Source of the DNA: Wenzhouxiangella sp. AB-CW3
GTDB lineage: Bacteria > Pseudomonadota > Gammaproteobacteria > Xanthomonadales > Wenzhouxiangellaceae
Direction: 5' to 3'
DNA: 64,000 nt
Assembly: GCF_014725735.1 (NCBI RefSeq)
Contig: NZ_CP061368.1
Location: forward strand, 2,681,225-2,745,224
Under the pieces are notes generated by a model. It did no database searches. It was not told the origin of the DNA and was given only the letters and a program-made list of their open reading frames with translations. Shown here one piece after another: positions 34,945 to 44,757 of the stretch. Position numbers and translations under genes: made by a program. The first letter of the stretch is position 1. The number at the start of each line of letters is the position of its first letter.

Positions 34945-37038
34945 CTATTCGCCTTCCTTGAGCGCCTTCATGCTCAGGCGAATCCGGCCCTGCTTGTCCA
35001 CTTCGAGAACCTTGACCTTGACCTTGTCCCCCTCGGCCAACTCGTCGGTCACGTTCTCGACTCGCTCGTTGGAGATCTGCGAGATATGCACCAGGCCGTC
35101 CTTGCCGGGCAGGATGGTCACGAAAGCACCAAAGTTCATGATCTTGGTGACCGTGCCCTCGTAGACCGCACCCACTTCGACGTCGGCAGTAATCTGCTCA
35201 ATGCGCTTGCGGGCATCGTCGGCCGCGGCCTGGTTGACCGAGGCGATGGTCACGGTGCCGTCATCCTGGATATCGATGGTGGTCCCGGTCTCCTCGGTGA
35301 TCTGGCGGATGGTGGCGCCACCCTTGCCGATCACGTCACGGATCTTGTCCGGGTGCACCTTCATGGTGAACAGACGCGGTGCGTACTGGCTCATCTCGTC
35401 GCGCGGCGTGGAGATCACCTCGTTCATCTGGCCGAGGATGTGCTTGCGAGCATCGCTGGCCTGGCTGAGCGCCACCTTCATGATCTCCTCGGTGATGCCG
35501 GTGATCTTGATGTCCATCTGCAAGGCGGTGACGCCGTCTTCGGAACCGGCCACCTTGAAGTCCATGTCGCCGAGGTGATCCTCGTCACCGAGGATATCGG
35601 TCAGCACGGCGAAACGATCGCCATCCTTGATCAGACCCATGGCTATACCGGCCACCGGCGCACGCACGGGCACACCGGCATCCATCAGCGCCAGCGAACT
35701 GCCGCAGACGGTGGCCATGGAGCTGGAACCATTGGACTCGGTGATCTCCGAGACGATGCGCAGCACGTAGGGGAACTCCTCGCCCTTCGGAATGACCGCG
35801 TTGAGCGCGCGCTTGGCCAGCTTGCCGTGGCCGATTTCGCGACGCTTGGGACCGAGCATGAAACTGGTCTCGCCAACACAGAACGGCGGGAAGTTGTAGT
35901 GGAGCATGAACTGCTCCTTGTACTCGCCCTCGATGGCGTCGATGATCTGCGCGTCGCGGCCGGTACCCAGCGTGACTACGCACATGGCCTGGGTCTCGCC
36001 GCGGGTGAAGATGGCCGAACCGTGGGTGCGCGGGAAAGCACTGGTGTGCATGTCCAGCGGGCGCACGGTCGTCAGGTCACGACCGTCGATACGCGGCTTG
36101 CCGTCGAGAATCTGATCGCGCACATGCTTCTTCTCGAGCGCGGCGAATTCTTCAGACACTTCCTCGGCACTCGGAGCGTTCTCGTCGTCTTCCGGGCAAA
36201 GCTGCTCGACGACCTTGCTGCGCAACTCGGAAATGGCCTCGCGACGCGTGGTCTTGTCGGTGTGCTGGTAGGCGGCGGCCAGACCCTCGGCGGCCAGCTC
36301 GGCCACTTTCTGGTCCAGGCCGGCCGGTTTCTCCGGTGCCTGCCAGTCCCACTTCGGCTTGCCGGCCTCGGCGGCCAGTTCCTCGATGGCCTTGATCGCT
36401 ACCTGCATCTGTTCGTGACCGTAGGACACGGCACCCAGCATCTGCTCTTCGGTCAGCAGGTCAGCTTCGGATTCAACCATCAGCACGGCATCGGACGTAC
36501 CGGCGACCACCAGGTCGAGCTTCGATTCCTCGAGTCGGGTCTGGCTGGGGTTGAGCACGTAATCGCCGTCGATGAAGCCGACGCGGGCAGCGCCAATCGG
36601 GCCCTGGAACGGCACACCGGCCAGCATCAGGGCGGCGGAGGCGCCAATCAGCGCCGGAATGTCACCGTCCACATCCGGGTTTGACGACATCACGGTCGCG
36701 ATCACCTGGGTCTCGTTCATGAAACCCTTGGGGAACAGCGGACGGATGGGCCGGTCAATCAGACGCGATGTCAGGGTTTCCTTCTCGGTCGGACGCCCTT
36801 CGCGCTTGAAGAAACCACCGGGGATCTTGCCGGCGGAATAGAACTTTTCCTGGTAGTTGACCGTCAGCGGGAAAAACGCCTGTCCCGGCTTGACTTCCTT
36901 GCGGGCAACGGCAGTGACCAGCACGACCGTATCGTTCATGGTCACCAGAACGGCGCCATCGGCCTGACGGGCCACGTGCCCGGTTTCGAGCGTGACGTCC
37001 TGCTCGCCGAACTTGAATGTCTTCGTAAACTTCTTCAC
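34945..37038 (-). CDS. pnp: Polyribonucleotide nucleotidyltransferase (PNPase)
   Basis: Phosphorolytic 3'-5' exoribonuclease of the RNA degradosome. About 697 residues. There are two RNase PH domains, with [18 protein letters not shown] in the first and [17 protein letters not shown], then [22 protein letters not shown] in the second. A KH domain ([18 protein letters not shown]) and a C-terminal S1 domain ([18 protein letters not shown]) follow. The start is most likely the GTG at 37036-37038, seven bases after GGAG, giving [20 protein letters not shown]. The rpsO-pnp order and a strong intercistronic hairpin at 37072-37108 match other gammaproteobacteria, where RNase III processing and autoregulation act there. 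Confidence 0.97.
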   Translation of the reverse strand: MKKFTKTFKFGEQDVTLETGHVARQADGAVLVTMNDTVVLVTAVARKEVKPGQAFFPLTVNYQEKFYSAGKIPGGFFKREGRPTEKETLTSRLIDRPIRPLFPKGFMNETQVIATVMSSNPDVDGDIPALIGASAALMLAGVPFQGPIGAARVGFIDGDYVLNPSQTRLEESKLDLVVAGTSDAVLMVESEADLLTEEQMLGAVSYGHEQMQVAIKAIEELAAEAGKPKWDWQAPEKPAGLDQKVAELAAEGLAAAYQHTDKTTRREAISELRSKVVEQLCPEDDENAPSAEEVSEEFAALEKKHVRDQILDGKPRIDGRDLTTVRPLDMHTSAFPRTHGSAIFTRGETQAMCVVTLGTGRDAQIIDAIEGEYKEQFMLHYNFPPFCVGETSFMLGPKRREIGHGKLAKRALNAVIPKGEEFPYVLRIVSEITESNGSSSMATVCGSSLALMDAGVPVRAPVAGIAMGLIKDGDRFAVLTDILGDEDHLGDMDFKVAGSEDGVTALQMDIKITGITEEIMKVALSQASDARKHILGQMNEVISTPRDEMSQYAPRLFTMKVHPDKIRDVIGKGGATIRQITEETGTTIDIQDDGTVTIASVNQAAADDARKRIEQITADVEVGAVYEGTVTKIMNFGAFVTILPGKDGLVHISQISNERVENVTDELAEGDKVKVKVLEVDKQGRIRLSMKALKEGE

Positions 37039-37071
37039 TTCTTCACTCCAATTTGCACTTTCGCAATACAA

Positions 37072-37108
37072 AACACCCCGGCGCAGTGCAGACTGCCGCC
37101 GGGGTGTT
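37072..37108 (-). terminator. Strong rpsO-pnp intercistronic hairpin
   Basis: AACACCCCGGCG (37072-37083) pairs perfectly with 37097-37108, and four further inner pairs form after a one-base bulge. On the minus strand the stem is followed by TTTTGTATT, so it can act as a partial terminator after rpsO. Its place in the pnp leader is also where E. coli carries the RNase III site for pnp autoregulation. Both readings are possible and not exclusive. Confidence 0.75.
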
Positions 37109-37136
37109 CATTTCAAATCGCCGTCAAAACTCGCAA

Positions 37137-37406
37137 TCAGCGACGCAGGCCAAGCCGCTCGATCAACTCACGGTAGCGCTTGACGTCTTTCTTCTTCACG
37201 TAATCGAGCAGCGAGCGACGCTGGTTGACCAGCTTCAGCAGGCCTCTGCGGGAGTGATGGTCCTTCTTGTGCTTGTCGAAGTGCCCGGTCAGTTCCTGGA
37301 TGCGCGCGGTCAGCAGCGCCACCTGGACTTCCGGAGAACCCGTATCACCCTCAGAGAGCTGGTATTCCTTGACCACTTCGCTCTTCTGTTCTGCAGTCAG
37401 AGTCAT
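37137..37406 (-). CDS. rpsO: 30S ribosomal protein S15
   Basis: 89 residues, exactly the usual size. [36 protein letters not shown] is followed by [31 protein letters not shown] (shown here only by its landmarks [24 protein letters not shown] and [12 protein letters not shown]-like). It binds the central domain of 16S rRNA. The start at 37406 has GGAG ten bases upstream. No truB or rbfA lies upstream, where 469 bp contain only a hairpin and repeats, so rpsO appears to start its own transcript here. Confidence 0.98.
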   Translation of the reverse strand: MTLTAEQKSEVVKEYQLSEGDTGSPEVQVALLTARIQELTGHFDKHKKDHHSRRGLLKLVNQRRSLLDYVKKKDVKRYRELIERLGLRR

Positions 37407-37464
37407 GTTGCAAATACTCCAAAAAATCAAATGTCGGGGCGACCGGGCTTTTCCAGAAAACCCA

Positions 37465-37481
37465 CTGGCGGAACCCGCCAG
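37465..37481 (-). promoter_or_regulatory. Hairpin in the rpsO upstream region
   Basis: CTGGCGG and CCGCCAG form a perfect 7-bp stem with a three-base loop. On the minus strand it is followed by TGGGTTTTC, resembling a weak terminator or attenuator about 60 bp before the rpsO start. It could belong to the rpsO leader, where S15 autoregulates in several bacteria, but nothing here proves that. Confidence 0.4.
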
Positions 37482-37597
37482 GCCGGGCTTTGTGCAAAAG
37501 CCCCGATCGCCGGTTTTTCATCAAGCCCGCAATTGTAAACGGTTTGCACTGCCAGTGGCAATATCGGGATGGGACGAAAATGGCCCTTGGGCGGGGG

Positions 37598-37768
37598 AAG
37601 TGTGAAGGGGCGGGCTTGCGGTTGGTTTGGTCGGGGCGGCGGTTCCGGGGCTTCGGAGGGGGAAGGTGGTGTTAGGTGCTAGGTGCTAGGTGCTAGGTGT
37701 TAGGCGCCAAAGTCGACCCCAACCCCCTGTTTCTTAACACATAACACTTAACACATAACACCCAACAC
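37598..37768. repeat. Composite intergenic repeat element, copy 1, ending in inverted heptad arrays
   Basis: The element begins with GAAGTGTGAAG, then GGGCGGGCTTGCGGTTG, and ends in five 7-bp units GTG(T/C)TAG (37669-37703). After a 30-bp loop come five units of the complementary form (T/A)TAACAC (37734-37768). The two arrays can pair along about 35 bp. The same leading sequence and arrays recur at 39492-39634, beyond liuB. It fills most of the 469-bp gene-free stretch between rpsO and liuB; the remaining part near 37487-37597 shows nothing I can name. Confidence 0.85.
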
Positions 37769-37875
37769 TCCGCCACACCAAAAGCTCCCACCTCCAAATC
37801 ACCCCACCTCCAACCACCGTGCCCCCTTGCGCGCGGTCGGATACAATGTCCGCGTTCTCACCACAGGGAGTTTTC

Positions 37876-39483
37876 ATGCCGCGGCTGGATACGCAGATCA
37901 ACCGCAAGGATCCGGATTTCGTTGCTCGCGACAAGCATCATCGCGGCCTCGCCGAGCAGTTGCGCGAGAAGCTTGAGCAGACTGCGCTGGGCGGGCCTGA
38001 GCGCTCGCGTCAGAAGCATCTGGACCGCGGCAAGCTGCTGCCCAGGGAGCGTGTGCGCACGCTGCTTGATCCCGGCAGTCCCTTTCTGGAGGTCGCACCG
38101 CTGGCGGCCGACGGCATGTATGACGATGCCGCGCCGGGGGCCGGAGTTATCGCCGGCATCGGCCGCGTGGCCGGTGTCGAGTGCATGGTGGTGGCCAATG
38201 ACGCCACCGTGAAAGGCGGCACCTACTATCCGATCACGGTCAAGAAGCACCTGCGCGCCCAGGAGATTGCACTGGAAAACAATCTGCCGTGCATCTACCT
38301 GGTCGACTCCGGCGGCGCCTTCCTGCCGTTGCAGGACGAGGTGTTTCCCGATCGCGACCACTTCGGGCGCATTTTCTACAACCAGGCCAGATTGTCGGCA
38401 AAGAACATCCCGCAGATCGCCGTGGTGATGGGCTCGTGTACAGCCGGCGGCGCCTATGTGCCGGCCATGTGCGACGAAGCCGTCATCGTCAGGGAACAGG
38501 GCACGATTTTTCTCGGTGGCCCGCCGCTGGTGAAAGCCGCCACCGGCGAGGAAGTCGATGCCGAAACACTGGGCGGTGCGGACGTACATACCCGGCTGTC
38601 GGGCGTGGCTGATCACTTTGCCGAAAACGATACCCACGCCCTGGCCATCGCGCGCGACCTGGTGGCCGATCTCAATCGATCTGAGCCGGCGGTTCAGCCG
38701 GAAGCAGAGACCGTGGAGCCGGCACACCCGATCGACGATCTTTACGGCATTCTGCCCGACGACACCCGCTACCCGTTTGAAGTGCGCGAGATCATCGCCC
38801 GCATCGTCGACGGCAGCGAATTTTCGGAGTTCAAGGCGCGCTATGGCACGACGCTGGTATGCGGCTTTGCCCGCATCCATGGCTACAAGGTCGGCATTGT
38901 GGCCAACAACGGCATCCTCTTTTCCGAATCGGCCCTGAAAGGCGCGCATTTCATTCAGCTTTGCAACCAGCGCAATATCCCGCTGGTATTCCTGCAGAAC
39001 ATCACCGGCTTCATGGTCGGCAAGAAATACGAACAATCGGGCATTGCCCGTGACGGCGCCAAGATGGTCACGGCCGTGGCCTGCTCGCACGTTCCGAAGT
39101 TCACCGTTGTCATTGGTGGCTCGTTCGGTGCCGGCAATTACGCCATGTGCGGTCGCGCCTACCAGCCTCGCTTCCTGTGGATGTGGCCCAATGCCAGGAT
39201 CTCGGTGATGGGCGGCGAACAGGCTGCCAGTGTGCTCTCCACCGTGCGACGCGACGCTCTGGAGTCGCGCGGAGAAGAGTGGCCGGCCGAGGACGAAGAG
39301 CAGTTCAAAGCACCCATTCGCGACCAGTACGAACACCAGGGCCACCCCTACTACGCCAGCGCACGCCTGTGGGATGACGGCATCATCGACCCGGTCGATA
39401 CCCGCCGCGCCCTCGGCCTGGCCCTGGCTGCTGCGGCCAATGCACCGATCGAACGCGAGCGGTTTGGTGTGTTTCGGATGTAG
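37876..39483 (+). CDS. liuB: Methylcrotonyl-CoA carboxylase carboxyltransferase (beta) subunit
   Basis: Carboxyltransferase half of the biotin enzyme that carboxylates 3-methylcrotonyl-CoA in leucine breakdown. 535 residues. Acyl-CoA carboxylase landmarks are [41 protein letters not shown] (as two adjacent pieces), [40 protein letters not shown] and [18 protein letters not shown]. These favour the methylcrotonyl/geranyl-CoA group over propionyl. The ATG at 37876 has GGGAG six bases upstream. liuC and liuD downstream confirm the pathway. Confidence 0.94.
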   Translation: MPRLDTQINRKDPDFVARDKHHRGLAEQLREKLEQTALGGPERSRQKHLDRGKLLPRERVRTLLDPGSPFLEVAPLAADGMYDDAAPGAGVIAGIGRVAGVECMVVANDATVKGGTYYPITVKKHLRAQEIALENNLPCIYLVDSGGAFLPLQDEVFPDRDHFGRIFYNQARLSAKNIPQIAVVMGSCTAGGAYVPAMCDEAVIVREQGTIFLGGPPLVKAATGEEVDAETLGGADVHTRLSGVADHFAENDTHALAIARDLVADLNRSEPAVQPEAETVEPAHPIDDLYGILPDDTRYPFEVREIIARIVDGSEFSEFKARYGTTLVCGFARIHGYKVGIVANNGILFSESALKGAHFIQLCNQRNIPLVFLQNITGFMVGKKYEQSGIARDGAKMVTAVACSHVPKFTVVIGGSFGAGNYAMCGRAYQPRFLWMWPNARISVMGGEQAASVLSTVRRDALESRGEEWPAEDEEQFKAPIRDQYEHQGHPYYASARLWDDGIIDPVDTRRALGLALAAAANAPIERERFGVFRM

Positions 39484-39491
39484 GGAAGAAA

Positions 39492-39634
39492 GAAGTGTGA
39501 AGTGTGAAGTGGGCGGGCTTGCGGTTGAGCTGGTCGAAGCTGCGGGGCCGAGGCTTCAGGGAAGGGAGGTGTTAGGTGTTAGGTGTGGAGCCAACTCATC
39601 GGTTCTTAACACTTAACACTTCCCACTTAAACAC
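39492..39634. repeat. Composite intergenic repeat element, copy 2, between liuB and liuC
   Basis: It begins 9 bp after the liuB stop with a GAAGTGT heptad array. From 39499 the first 29 bases match the copy at 37598 with one inserted T. Further matches are GGTCG, GCGG and GGCTTC before the heptads GTGTTAG-GTGTTAG-GTGTGGA (39569-39589) and the opposing TTAACAC-TTAACAC-TTCCCAC (39606-39626). Both copies are in the same orientation and flank liuB. The arms could fold into a hairpin in the liu transcript. Confidence 0.8.
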
Positions 39635-39682
39635 CCCCACTTTCCACGTCCGCTCCGATCTGGAAGGCAAAGAGAATGAACC

Positions 39683-40468
39683 ATGACTGAACTACTGACA
39701 CTGACAACCAACGACCGTGGCGTGGCGACGCTGACGCTCAACCGACCCGAAGTGCACAACGCTTTCAACGCCGAGTTGATCGTGCAGTTGAGTGACACGT
39801 TCGATCAGGTGGCCGAGCAGGCGCGTGTTCTTGTTCTGACGGGCAAGGGGCATTCGTTTTCTGCCGGGGCAGACCTCAACTGGATGCGGGCCATGGCCGA
39901 AGCCACGGAGGACGAGAACCGCAGGGATGCCGAGAACCTCGCTGCCATGCTGCGCAAGCTCGATCAATTGCCCTGCCCGACCATTGCCCGGGTCAATGGT
40001 CATGCCTTTGGCGGGGGTGTTGGGCTGATTGCCTGCTGCGACATGGCCGTGGCCATAGAGACCGCCCGGTTTGGGCTGACCGAGGTTCGGCTGGGGCTGG
40101 CGCCGGCTACCATCGCGCCCTTCGTGGTGCCGAAGATCGGCGTCAAGCATGCACGACGTTTCATGCTTACCGGTGAACGCATGGACGTCGACACCGCCAT
40201 TCGCATCGGCCTGGTGACCGCCGCGGTGCCCGCGGCCCATCTCGATGGGCATGTCCACGACCTGATCGACCTCCTGCTGGCCGGCGGACCAAAAGCCCAG
40301 GGCCGCGTCAAGGAACTGATTCGCACCATTGCGACTCATGCCAGCGACCCAGCCGAGCTGGACCGCCAGACCTCGCAGATGATCGCCTCACTGCGGGTTT
40401 CCAGCGAAGGCCAGGAAGGCCTGAATGCCTTCCTCGAGAAGCGAAAGCCGTCATGGACTGAAGGATAG
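39683..40468 (+). CDS. liuC: Enoyl-CoA hydratase/isomerase family protein, probable methylglutaconyl-CoA hydratase
   Basis: 261-residue crotonase-fold enzyme. It has VLTGKGHSFSAGADLNWMRAMA (quoted in part: HSFSAGADL is the oxyanion-hole segment) and ARVNGHAFGGGVGLIACCDMAVA. TARFGLTEVRLGLAPATIAPFV then carries a Glu at the catalytic place. In the liu operon the enzyme hydrates 3-methylglutaconyl-CoA, the product of LiuBD, to HMG-CoA. The gene lies between liuB and liuD as in Pseudomonas. It follows liuB by 199 bp filled with a repeat. Confidence 0.9.
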   Translation: MTELLTLTTNDRGVATLTLNRPEVHNAFNAELIVQLSDTFDQVAEQARVLVLTGKGHSFSAGADLNWMRAMAEATEDENRRDAENLAAMLRKLDQLPCPTIARVNGHAFGGGVGLIACCDMAVAIETARFGLTEVRLGLAPATIAPFVVPKIGVKHARRFMLTGERMDVDTAIRIGLVTAAVPAAHLDGHVHDLIDLLLAGGPKAQGRVKELIRTIATHASDPAELDRQTSQMIASLRVSSEGQEGLNAFLEKRKPSWTEG

Positions 40469-40549
40469 AGGGAAGAGGGCTGATGCCTTCCCAGTCAATA
40501 TCGAAGCCGCTGTCCCCAGCGGGCAAAACAGACACGAACGAGATCACCC

Positions 40550-42520
40550 ATGTTCCGTAGCATTCTTATAGCCAACCGCGGCGAGATCGCTTGCCGCATC
40601 ATCGCCACCTGCCGCCGTCTGGGCGTGGAAACCGTGGCCGTGTATTCCGATGCCGATGCCCGTGCCCGCCACGTGCGTCTGGCCGATCGGGCCGTTCATA
40701 TCGGCCCGGCACCGGCGCGCGACTCCTATCTTTCCATCGACAGAATCATACAGGCGGCAAATGATACCGGCGCAGAGGCTATCCATCCCGGATACGGCTT
40801 TCTGGCCGAGAATGCCGACTTTGCCCGCGCCGTGCGCGAAGCCGGCATCACACTGATCGGCCCGTCACCCGAGACCATGGACCTGATGGGTTCCAAGGCC
40901 GCCGCCAAGGCAAAAATGGAAACCGCCGATGTGCCGCTGATTCCCGGCTACCACGGCGATAACCAATCCGACGACAAGTTGATGGCCGAGGCCGAACGGG
41001 TCGGCTTTCCGCTGATGCTCAAGGCGGCCGCCGGCGGTGGCGGCAAGGGCATGCGCGTGGTCAAATCCAGAAACGACTTTGCGGAGGCCCTCCAGGCCGC
41101 TCGTCGCGAAGCCTCCGGCGCCTTCGGCGACGAGCGCATGATTCTCGAACGCTACCTGGAGCGTCCGCGCCATATCGAAGCACAGGTTTTTGCCGATACC
41201 CACGGCCATACCGTGCACCTGTTCGAACGCGACTGCTCCAGCCAGCGCCGGCATCAGAAGATCATCGAGGAAGCCCCGGCAGCCAACCTGGACGACTCCA
41301 TCCGTCAGAACCTGCTTGCCGCCGCTGTCCGTGCGGCCGAAGCGGTGGACTATGTCGGTGCCGGCACCGTGGAGTTCATGGTCGACGGTGGCGAATTCTT
41401 CTTTCTTGAGATGAATACCCGTCTGCAGGTCGAACACCCGGTCACCGAATGCATCACCGGCCTGGACCTGGTCGAGTGGCAGCTGCGCGTGGCCGCCGGA
41501 GAAAAGCTGCCGCTGGCCCAAAACGACATCCGGGTCAACGGTCATGCCATGGAGGCGCGTATCTACGCCGAGGATGCCGAACAGGGATTTGTGCCCTCCA
41601 CCGGCACCATCGGTCAACTCAATCTGCCGACCGGCGACCATGTTCGCGTCGACTCCGGCGTGGAGGCCGGCGACGAAGTCAGCATGCATTATGACCCGAT
41701 GATCGCCAAGCTCATCGTTCACGACCATTCGCGCGCTGCCTGCCTGGCCCGTCTCAACCAGGCACTGGCCGCAAGCTTCGTGTCCGGCCCGACCACCAAC
41801 CTGGGCTTTCTGCAGGCGCTGGCCGGATCGGATGTGTTTGCCGAAGCCAGGCTGGATACCGGGCTGCTCGACCGCGATCTCGCAGCCGTTTTCGAGAAGC
41901 GCGAACCACCGGCCGAAGTCATTGCGGCTGCCGCCGGCCGCTGGCTGCTTGAGCAGGAAAGCGCCTCGTCCGGCCGTACCCCCTGGGACCACTGCGACAG
42001 CTGGCGTCTGGGCTCTCCGGCCACCCGATCTCTGGACCTGGAGTATGGCAATGGCCGCCACCTGATCGAGGCCAGGGGCGAGAGCGGCCGCTACGAGTTG
42101 CAGCTCGACGGCGACAACCTGACCGTGGATCTCGCTGAAGTCGACACGGACACCTTTCGACTGACCGCCAACGGTCAGTCCCGTCGTCTGCAGATCCATT
42201 CGGCCGACGAGCATGCGCTGGAAATCTGCCTGGACAACCATCGCTGGCGCCTGACTCGCCATGCCCGCTTCGAAGCCATCACCGATGCCGGCGGCGGCGA
42301 CGGCCGACTGGTCGCCCCCATGCCCGGCAAGGTGCTCGAGATCCGTACCGAAGCCGGCGCAGAGGTCAGCGAAGGCGACACCCTGTTGATCATGGAAGCC
42401 ATGAAAATGGAGCTGGCCATCAAGGCGCCCATCGACGGACAGGTGGACCAGCTCGCGGTGGCAGCCGGCGACCTGGTGGAGGCCGACGCGGTGCTGCTGG
42501 AGATTACTTCGGGCGAATAA
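40550..42520 (+). CDS. liuD: Methylcrotonyl-CoA carboxylase biotin-carboxylase/BCCP (alpha) subunit
   Basis: 656 residues. The biotin carboxylase domain spans about 1-445 (MFRSILIANRGEIACRIIAT, AAGGGGKGMRVV ATP-grasp loop, EMNTRLQVEHPVTE, MEARIYAEDAEQGFVPS). A BT-type linker follows. The C-terminal biotinyl domain holds EAMKMEL with the biotin Lys at 619. It supplies carboxybiotin to LiuB. No liuA (isovaleryl-CoA dehydrogenase) or liuE (HMG-CoA lyase) is visible in this window, so the rest of the pathway must lie elsewhere. Confidence 0.95.
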   Translation: MFRSILIANRGEIACRIIATCRRLGVETVAVYSDADARARHVRLADRAVHIGPAPARDSYLSIDRIIQAANDTGAEAIHPGYGFLAENADFARAVREAGITLIGPSPETMDLMGSKAAAKAKMETADVPLIPGYHGDNQSDDKLMAEAERVGFPLMLKAAAGGGGKGMRVVKSRNDFAEALQAARREASGAFGDERMILERYLERPRHIEAQVFADTHGHTVHLFERDCSSQRRHQKIIEEAPAANLDDSIRQNLLAAAVRAAEAVDYVGAGTVEFMVDGGEFFFLEMNTRLQVEHPVTECITGLDLVEWQLRVAAGEKLPLAQNDIRVNGHAMEARIYAEDAEQGFVPSTGTIGQLNLPTGDHVRVDSGVEAGDEVSMHYDPMIAKLIVHDHSRAACLARLNQALAASFVSGPTTNLGFLQALAGSDVFAEARLDTGLLDRDLAAVFEKREPPAEVIAAAAGRWLLEQESASSGRTPWDHCDSWRLGSPATRSLDLEYGNGRHLIEARGESGRYELQLDGDNLTVDLAEVDTDTFRLTANGQSRRLQIHSADEHALEICLDNHRWRLTRHARFEAITDAGGGDGRLVAPMPGKVLEIRTEAGAEVSEGDTLLIMEAMKMELAIKAPIDGQVDQLAVAAGDLVEADAVLLEITSGE

Positions 42521-42610
42521 GCGAAGAAGCCGGCTTGGAGCGGCCGGCCGCGCGTCCCGGTCTACGCCTCGATGGCAGGCCTGTTCCCGCCTGGCCCTGT
42601 GGATCAAGTG

Positions 42611-43873
42611 TTACTCCACCGATATTGTCTTGCGGGCGATTACACTGCCATCGCCAAGATGAGCGACGAGCCGGTAGCTGTGCCCGGCCGGAAGATAAAG
42701 CGAAAGTAACTCACCGGGATAGACCAGTACCTGATCATCCGGCACCGCGTCGGAAGCGCGATCTTCCCGCAGCGCCCGAACCAGAACCGGGTTTTCCTCA
42801 TCCAGCAATTCGGCCGGAATGGCCGTGGCCACGCCCAGCGCCTGTCGATGGAATCCGGGCATAACCTCGCCTCCGGCTGGCGCAGGCAGATGCACCTGAG
42901 CGTCCACCGCACCCCGGTACTGCCCAACCACGATCGGTGCGCCGTCGGCGTCCAGGGGTATTCGTCCGGTCTCGGGTGGACGTTCCGTCTCTACCGGCAA
43001 CATGCAGGTGGTCAGATCCACACTGAGCGGATCGATACCCGTCTGCTCCCGGAAGCGCGCTGCCATCCAGCGCTGGCCACCGCGAAGCGGCTCCTTGGCG
43101 ATATGCGACCATCCGGCAAAGATGGCGACTCGCGCATCCTCTCCCGCCGCATCAATCTGCGATGCCAGGTTGTCGGCCTGACCCTGCTCCCGAAACGCAA
43201 TCGATTCGGCCATATCCGCATCGTCGGGAGGCGACTCACTGATTTCGTAGCCGAAAATCTCCAGTCCCGTTGCATCGGACTGTCGGACGAGCGCCGCGAA
43301 CAGCGGCTCGTGCGTGTAGCCACCATCGGAAGGAGAGTAACGCCACGGGTCCAGACCGGCCTGTTCTGCATGTTCAGCCATCACATCCGGCATCTGAAAT
43401 GCCTCGAACCCTATGTGGGTGAACCCGGCGTCCTTCAGTCGAGGCAACAAGCCCAGCACAAACGCCCTGGCCTCAACCCGGAAGTGATTCTCGTTGAACA
43501 TCACGACGCGATGGTCCGATAGCCGCCGCGAAATCCACTGATCAGCGTCCACCCACTGCTCGGCCTCCTCGTCACGCTCCCCCAGGCACTCCCGGTCCGG
43601 GCCGGGCAGCGACTTTTCCATCCGGTCCAGACGGTCCTGTCGGCCCACGTAGGTCAGCCAGGTCGCCTTGACCTGGGCGCTCAGCTCAGGAGGATCAAGC
43701 TTCTCGATCGAATCCAGCGTGATCTGAAAAGCACCTTCCTTCCAGAGCGGCTGCATGTTCTGGGAAACGGCTGGCCCAGCGGCCAAAAGAAAGACCAATG
43801 CCATGGCAGGTGGCAGACGGACTGGAACCCCGCCGAAGCGGCGGGCAGGGAATAAAAAGGTTCGGCAGAACAC
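42611..43873 (-). CDS. Exported protein of unknown function, possible EreA/ChaN-like fold
   Basis: About 420 residues with a signal peptide-like N-terminus (RRFGGVPVRLPPAMALVFLL, cleavage near AVS-Q). The middle contains RVVMFNENHFRVEARAFVLG, THIGFEAFQMPD, EIFGYEIS and RVAIFAGWSHI. The pattern of an early E-N-H, a mid E-A and a late G-x-x-H resembles erythromycin-esterase/ChaN/TraB-type proteins, but only weakly. The C-terminal 60 residues look beta-rich (LVYPGELLSLYLPAGHSYRLVAHL in part). The start is uncertain: a GTG at 43873 has GGAG seven bases upstream, while an ATG at 43909 lacks one. It converges on liuD. Confidence 0.6.
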   Translation of the reverse strand: MFCRTFLFPARRFGGVPVRLPPAMALVFLLAAGPAVSQNMQPLWKEGAFQITLDSIEKLDPPELSAQVKATWLTYVGRQDRLDRMEKSLPGPDRECLGERDEEAEQWVDADQWISRRLSDHRVVMFNENHFRVEARAFVLGLLPRLKDAGFTHIGFEAFQMPDVMAEHAEQAGLDPWRYSPSDGGYTHEPLFAALVRQSDATGLEIFGYEISESPPDDADMAESIAFREQGQADNLASQIDAAGEDARVAIFAGWSHIAKEPLRGGQRWMAARFREQTGIDPLSVDLTTCMLPVETERPPETGRIPLDADGAPIVVGQYRGAVDAQVHLPAPAGGEVMPGFHRQALGVATAIPAELLDEENPVLVRALREDRASDAVPDDQVLVYPGELLSLYLPAGHSYRLVAHLGDGSVIARKTISVE

Positions 43874-43999
43874 CTGGACTCTCCGATCAGAAAAGTGCAG
43901 AGGGTACATCAGGCCAGCTTGCGATGCGCCAGCAGTACGCAACAGCCGCCATGAACTTCCATGGCAGGTGTCACTCCACTCCGCGCCGCGAATGATGAC

Positions 44000-44611
44000 T
44001 CAAGGTGCTTTGGACAGGCACCATCGAACCAGGAAGTGCCCTGGCAGGAAGATCAGCAAGGGATAGGCAATCACGAGCAAGGCGACCCAAAGTGGATCTG
44101 GCATCCAGACCTGCTCCGTGCCGAAGAACTCATGGACCCAGTTGACGTTGCGCCACGGTTCGGTCCATAGCCAGCCACCGATGACGCCAGCCGCCCCGAT
44201 AACGCATTGCAGCCAAACACCGCGCCCATCGTAACCGCGCCGCCAGACCAGCCACAGCAGGAACGGCGGCAGAAAGACGTGATAAAGCGATACGGCTCTG
44301 GCAATCAGGGGCAGCTCATCGGAATACATGTAGGCGGTAAAGCCGGTCAGACTGTGCCCGCCCAAGATCAGCGCCACGACAAGATCCAGCGTCCAGACCA
44401 GGCCCACCAGGCAGACCAGTCCGGCCTGGCTGGACAGCAGTAGCCGGTTGCCACGCCAGATCGCATACAGAATGATGAACTGTGCCAGGTTGCACAGCCA
44501 GAAAAAGTTCTGTGGCCCGTGATGGGTCATCACCACCGCGACCCAGAAGACCATCCAGGCACTGAAGACCAGCCGCGCAGTTAAGGGAATATTGCGTGGA
44601 GATGCGCTCAT
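44000..44611 (-). CDS. Multi-pass membrane protein of unknown function
   Basis: About 203 residues with roughly six hydrophobic helices. Notable phrases are THHGPQNFFWLCNLAQFI near the first loop, LLLSSQAGLVCLVGLVWTLDL, LTGFTAYMYSDELP and YHVFLPPFLLWLVWRRGYDGRG. The pattern of His, Trp and Asp in loops resembles YwaF/TMEM164-like membrane proteins, but I cannot assign a function. An alternative GTG at 44620 adds three residues; neither start has a clear ribosome-binding site. It is separated by 126 bp from the exported-protein gene upstream of it and diverges from the diguanylate cyclase gene. Confidence 0.65.
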   Translation of the reverse strand: MSASPRNIPLTARLVFSAWMVFWVAVVMTHHGPQNFFWLCNLAQFIILYAIWRGNRLLLSSQAGLVCLVGLVWTLDLVVALILGGHSLTGFTAYMYSDELPLIARAVSLYHVFLPPFLLWLVWRRGYDGRGVWLQCVIGAAGVIGGWLWTEPWRNVNWVHEFFGTEQVWMPDPLWVALLVIAYPLLIFLPGHFLVRWCLSKAP

Positions 44612-44757
44612 CAGCGCCACATGATACTGATCGGCCGCGATTTCTGCGACCTAGCCTGGGCCAACCCGGCAGTCACGGGGTCCACCGCGCTGGCAGATTG
44701 CGGTGATTCAGGCTAAGGTTGTCCCCGTTCGTGCCGAGGGTTAATGAAAGGGAAGCC

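Noticed and set aside
35086-36684. 532-codon open frame antisense to pnp
   Set aside because: It is entirely within pnp, with low-complexity His/Gly/Asp composition.
40865-42607. 580-codon open frame antisense to liuD
   Set aside because: The forward strand encodes an intact biotin carboxylase with all motifs. The antisense product shows no motif.
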